Shown one piece after another: positions 5,179-5,188 of a stretch of DNA of 5,188 nt. Both the position numbers and the translations under genes were made by a program. The notes under the pieces were generated by a model. The model was not told the origin of the DNA. It searched no databases and saw only the letters and a list, made by a program, of their open reading frames with translations. Position 1 is the stretch's first letter. Each line of letters begins with the position of its first letter. Source of the DNA: an uncultured Oscillospiraceae bacterium. GTDB taxonomy: Bacteria; Bacillota; Clostridia; Oscillospirales; Acutalibacteraceae. The stretch is taken from NCBI GenBank assembly GCA_900556765.1, contig USQH01000099.1, positions 1-5,188 on the forward strand. The letters run 5' to 3'.

Positions 5179-5188
5179 ATGTAAACTT

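Overview
The window reads as chromosomal DNA from a low-to-mid GC Gram-positive bacterium, most likely a gut-type member of the Clostridia (Oscillospiraceae/Ruminococcaceae-like). The reasons are strong AAGGAG-type ribosome binding sites, a textbook T-box leader, a lipoprotein substrate-binding protein, and a membrane protein of a type I associate with Clostridia. The species assignment is inference.

Layout. Bases 1-533 (+) hold the 3' end, or possibly all, of an uncharacterised polytopic membrane protein. It is followed after only 2 nt by nadE (536-1273, +), an ammonia-dependent NAD synthetase. A perfect 13-bp inverted repeat covers the nadE stop codon. Bases 1274-1696 carry no gene. They hold a consensus sigma-A promoter (TTGACA-17 bp-TATAAT, 1327-1355) and a T-box leader (about 1362-1658). 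The leader has an AUG specifier, a UGGU tRNA-end-binding bulge, and mutually exclusive antiterminator and terminator helices. Then comes metN (1697-2701), metI (2698-3384, overlapping metN by 4 nt) and metQ (3439-4281): the ATPase, permease and lipoprotein of a MetNIQ methionine ABC importer. A strong bidirectional terminator (4311-4344) closes the operon. On the minus strand, 5080-4463 encodes a maltose/galactoside O-acetyltransferase-type hexapeptide-repeat enzyme that converges on the met operon. Its upstream region (5081-5188) contains a palindrome, an exact 13-bp tandem duplication and an imperfect inverted repeat.

How it works together. MetQ captures methionine outside the membrane, MetI forms the pore and MetN hydrolyses ATP. 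Uncharged tRNA-Met should stabilise the antiterminator and switch the operon on when methionine is short. The NIL domain at the MetN C-terminus suggests a second, protein-level feedback by intracellular methionine. NadE and the acetyltransferase have no evident functional link to methionine uptake.

I see no clearly undescribed system here. The most informative elements are the methionine T-box and the compact repeat structure upstream of the acetyltransferase.
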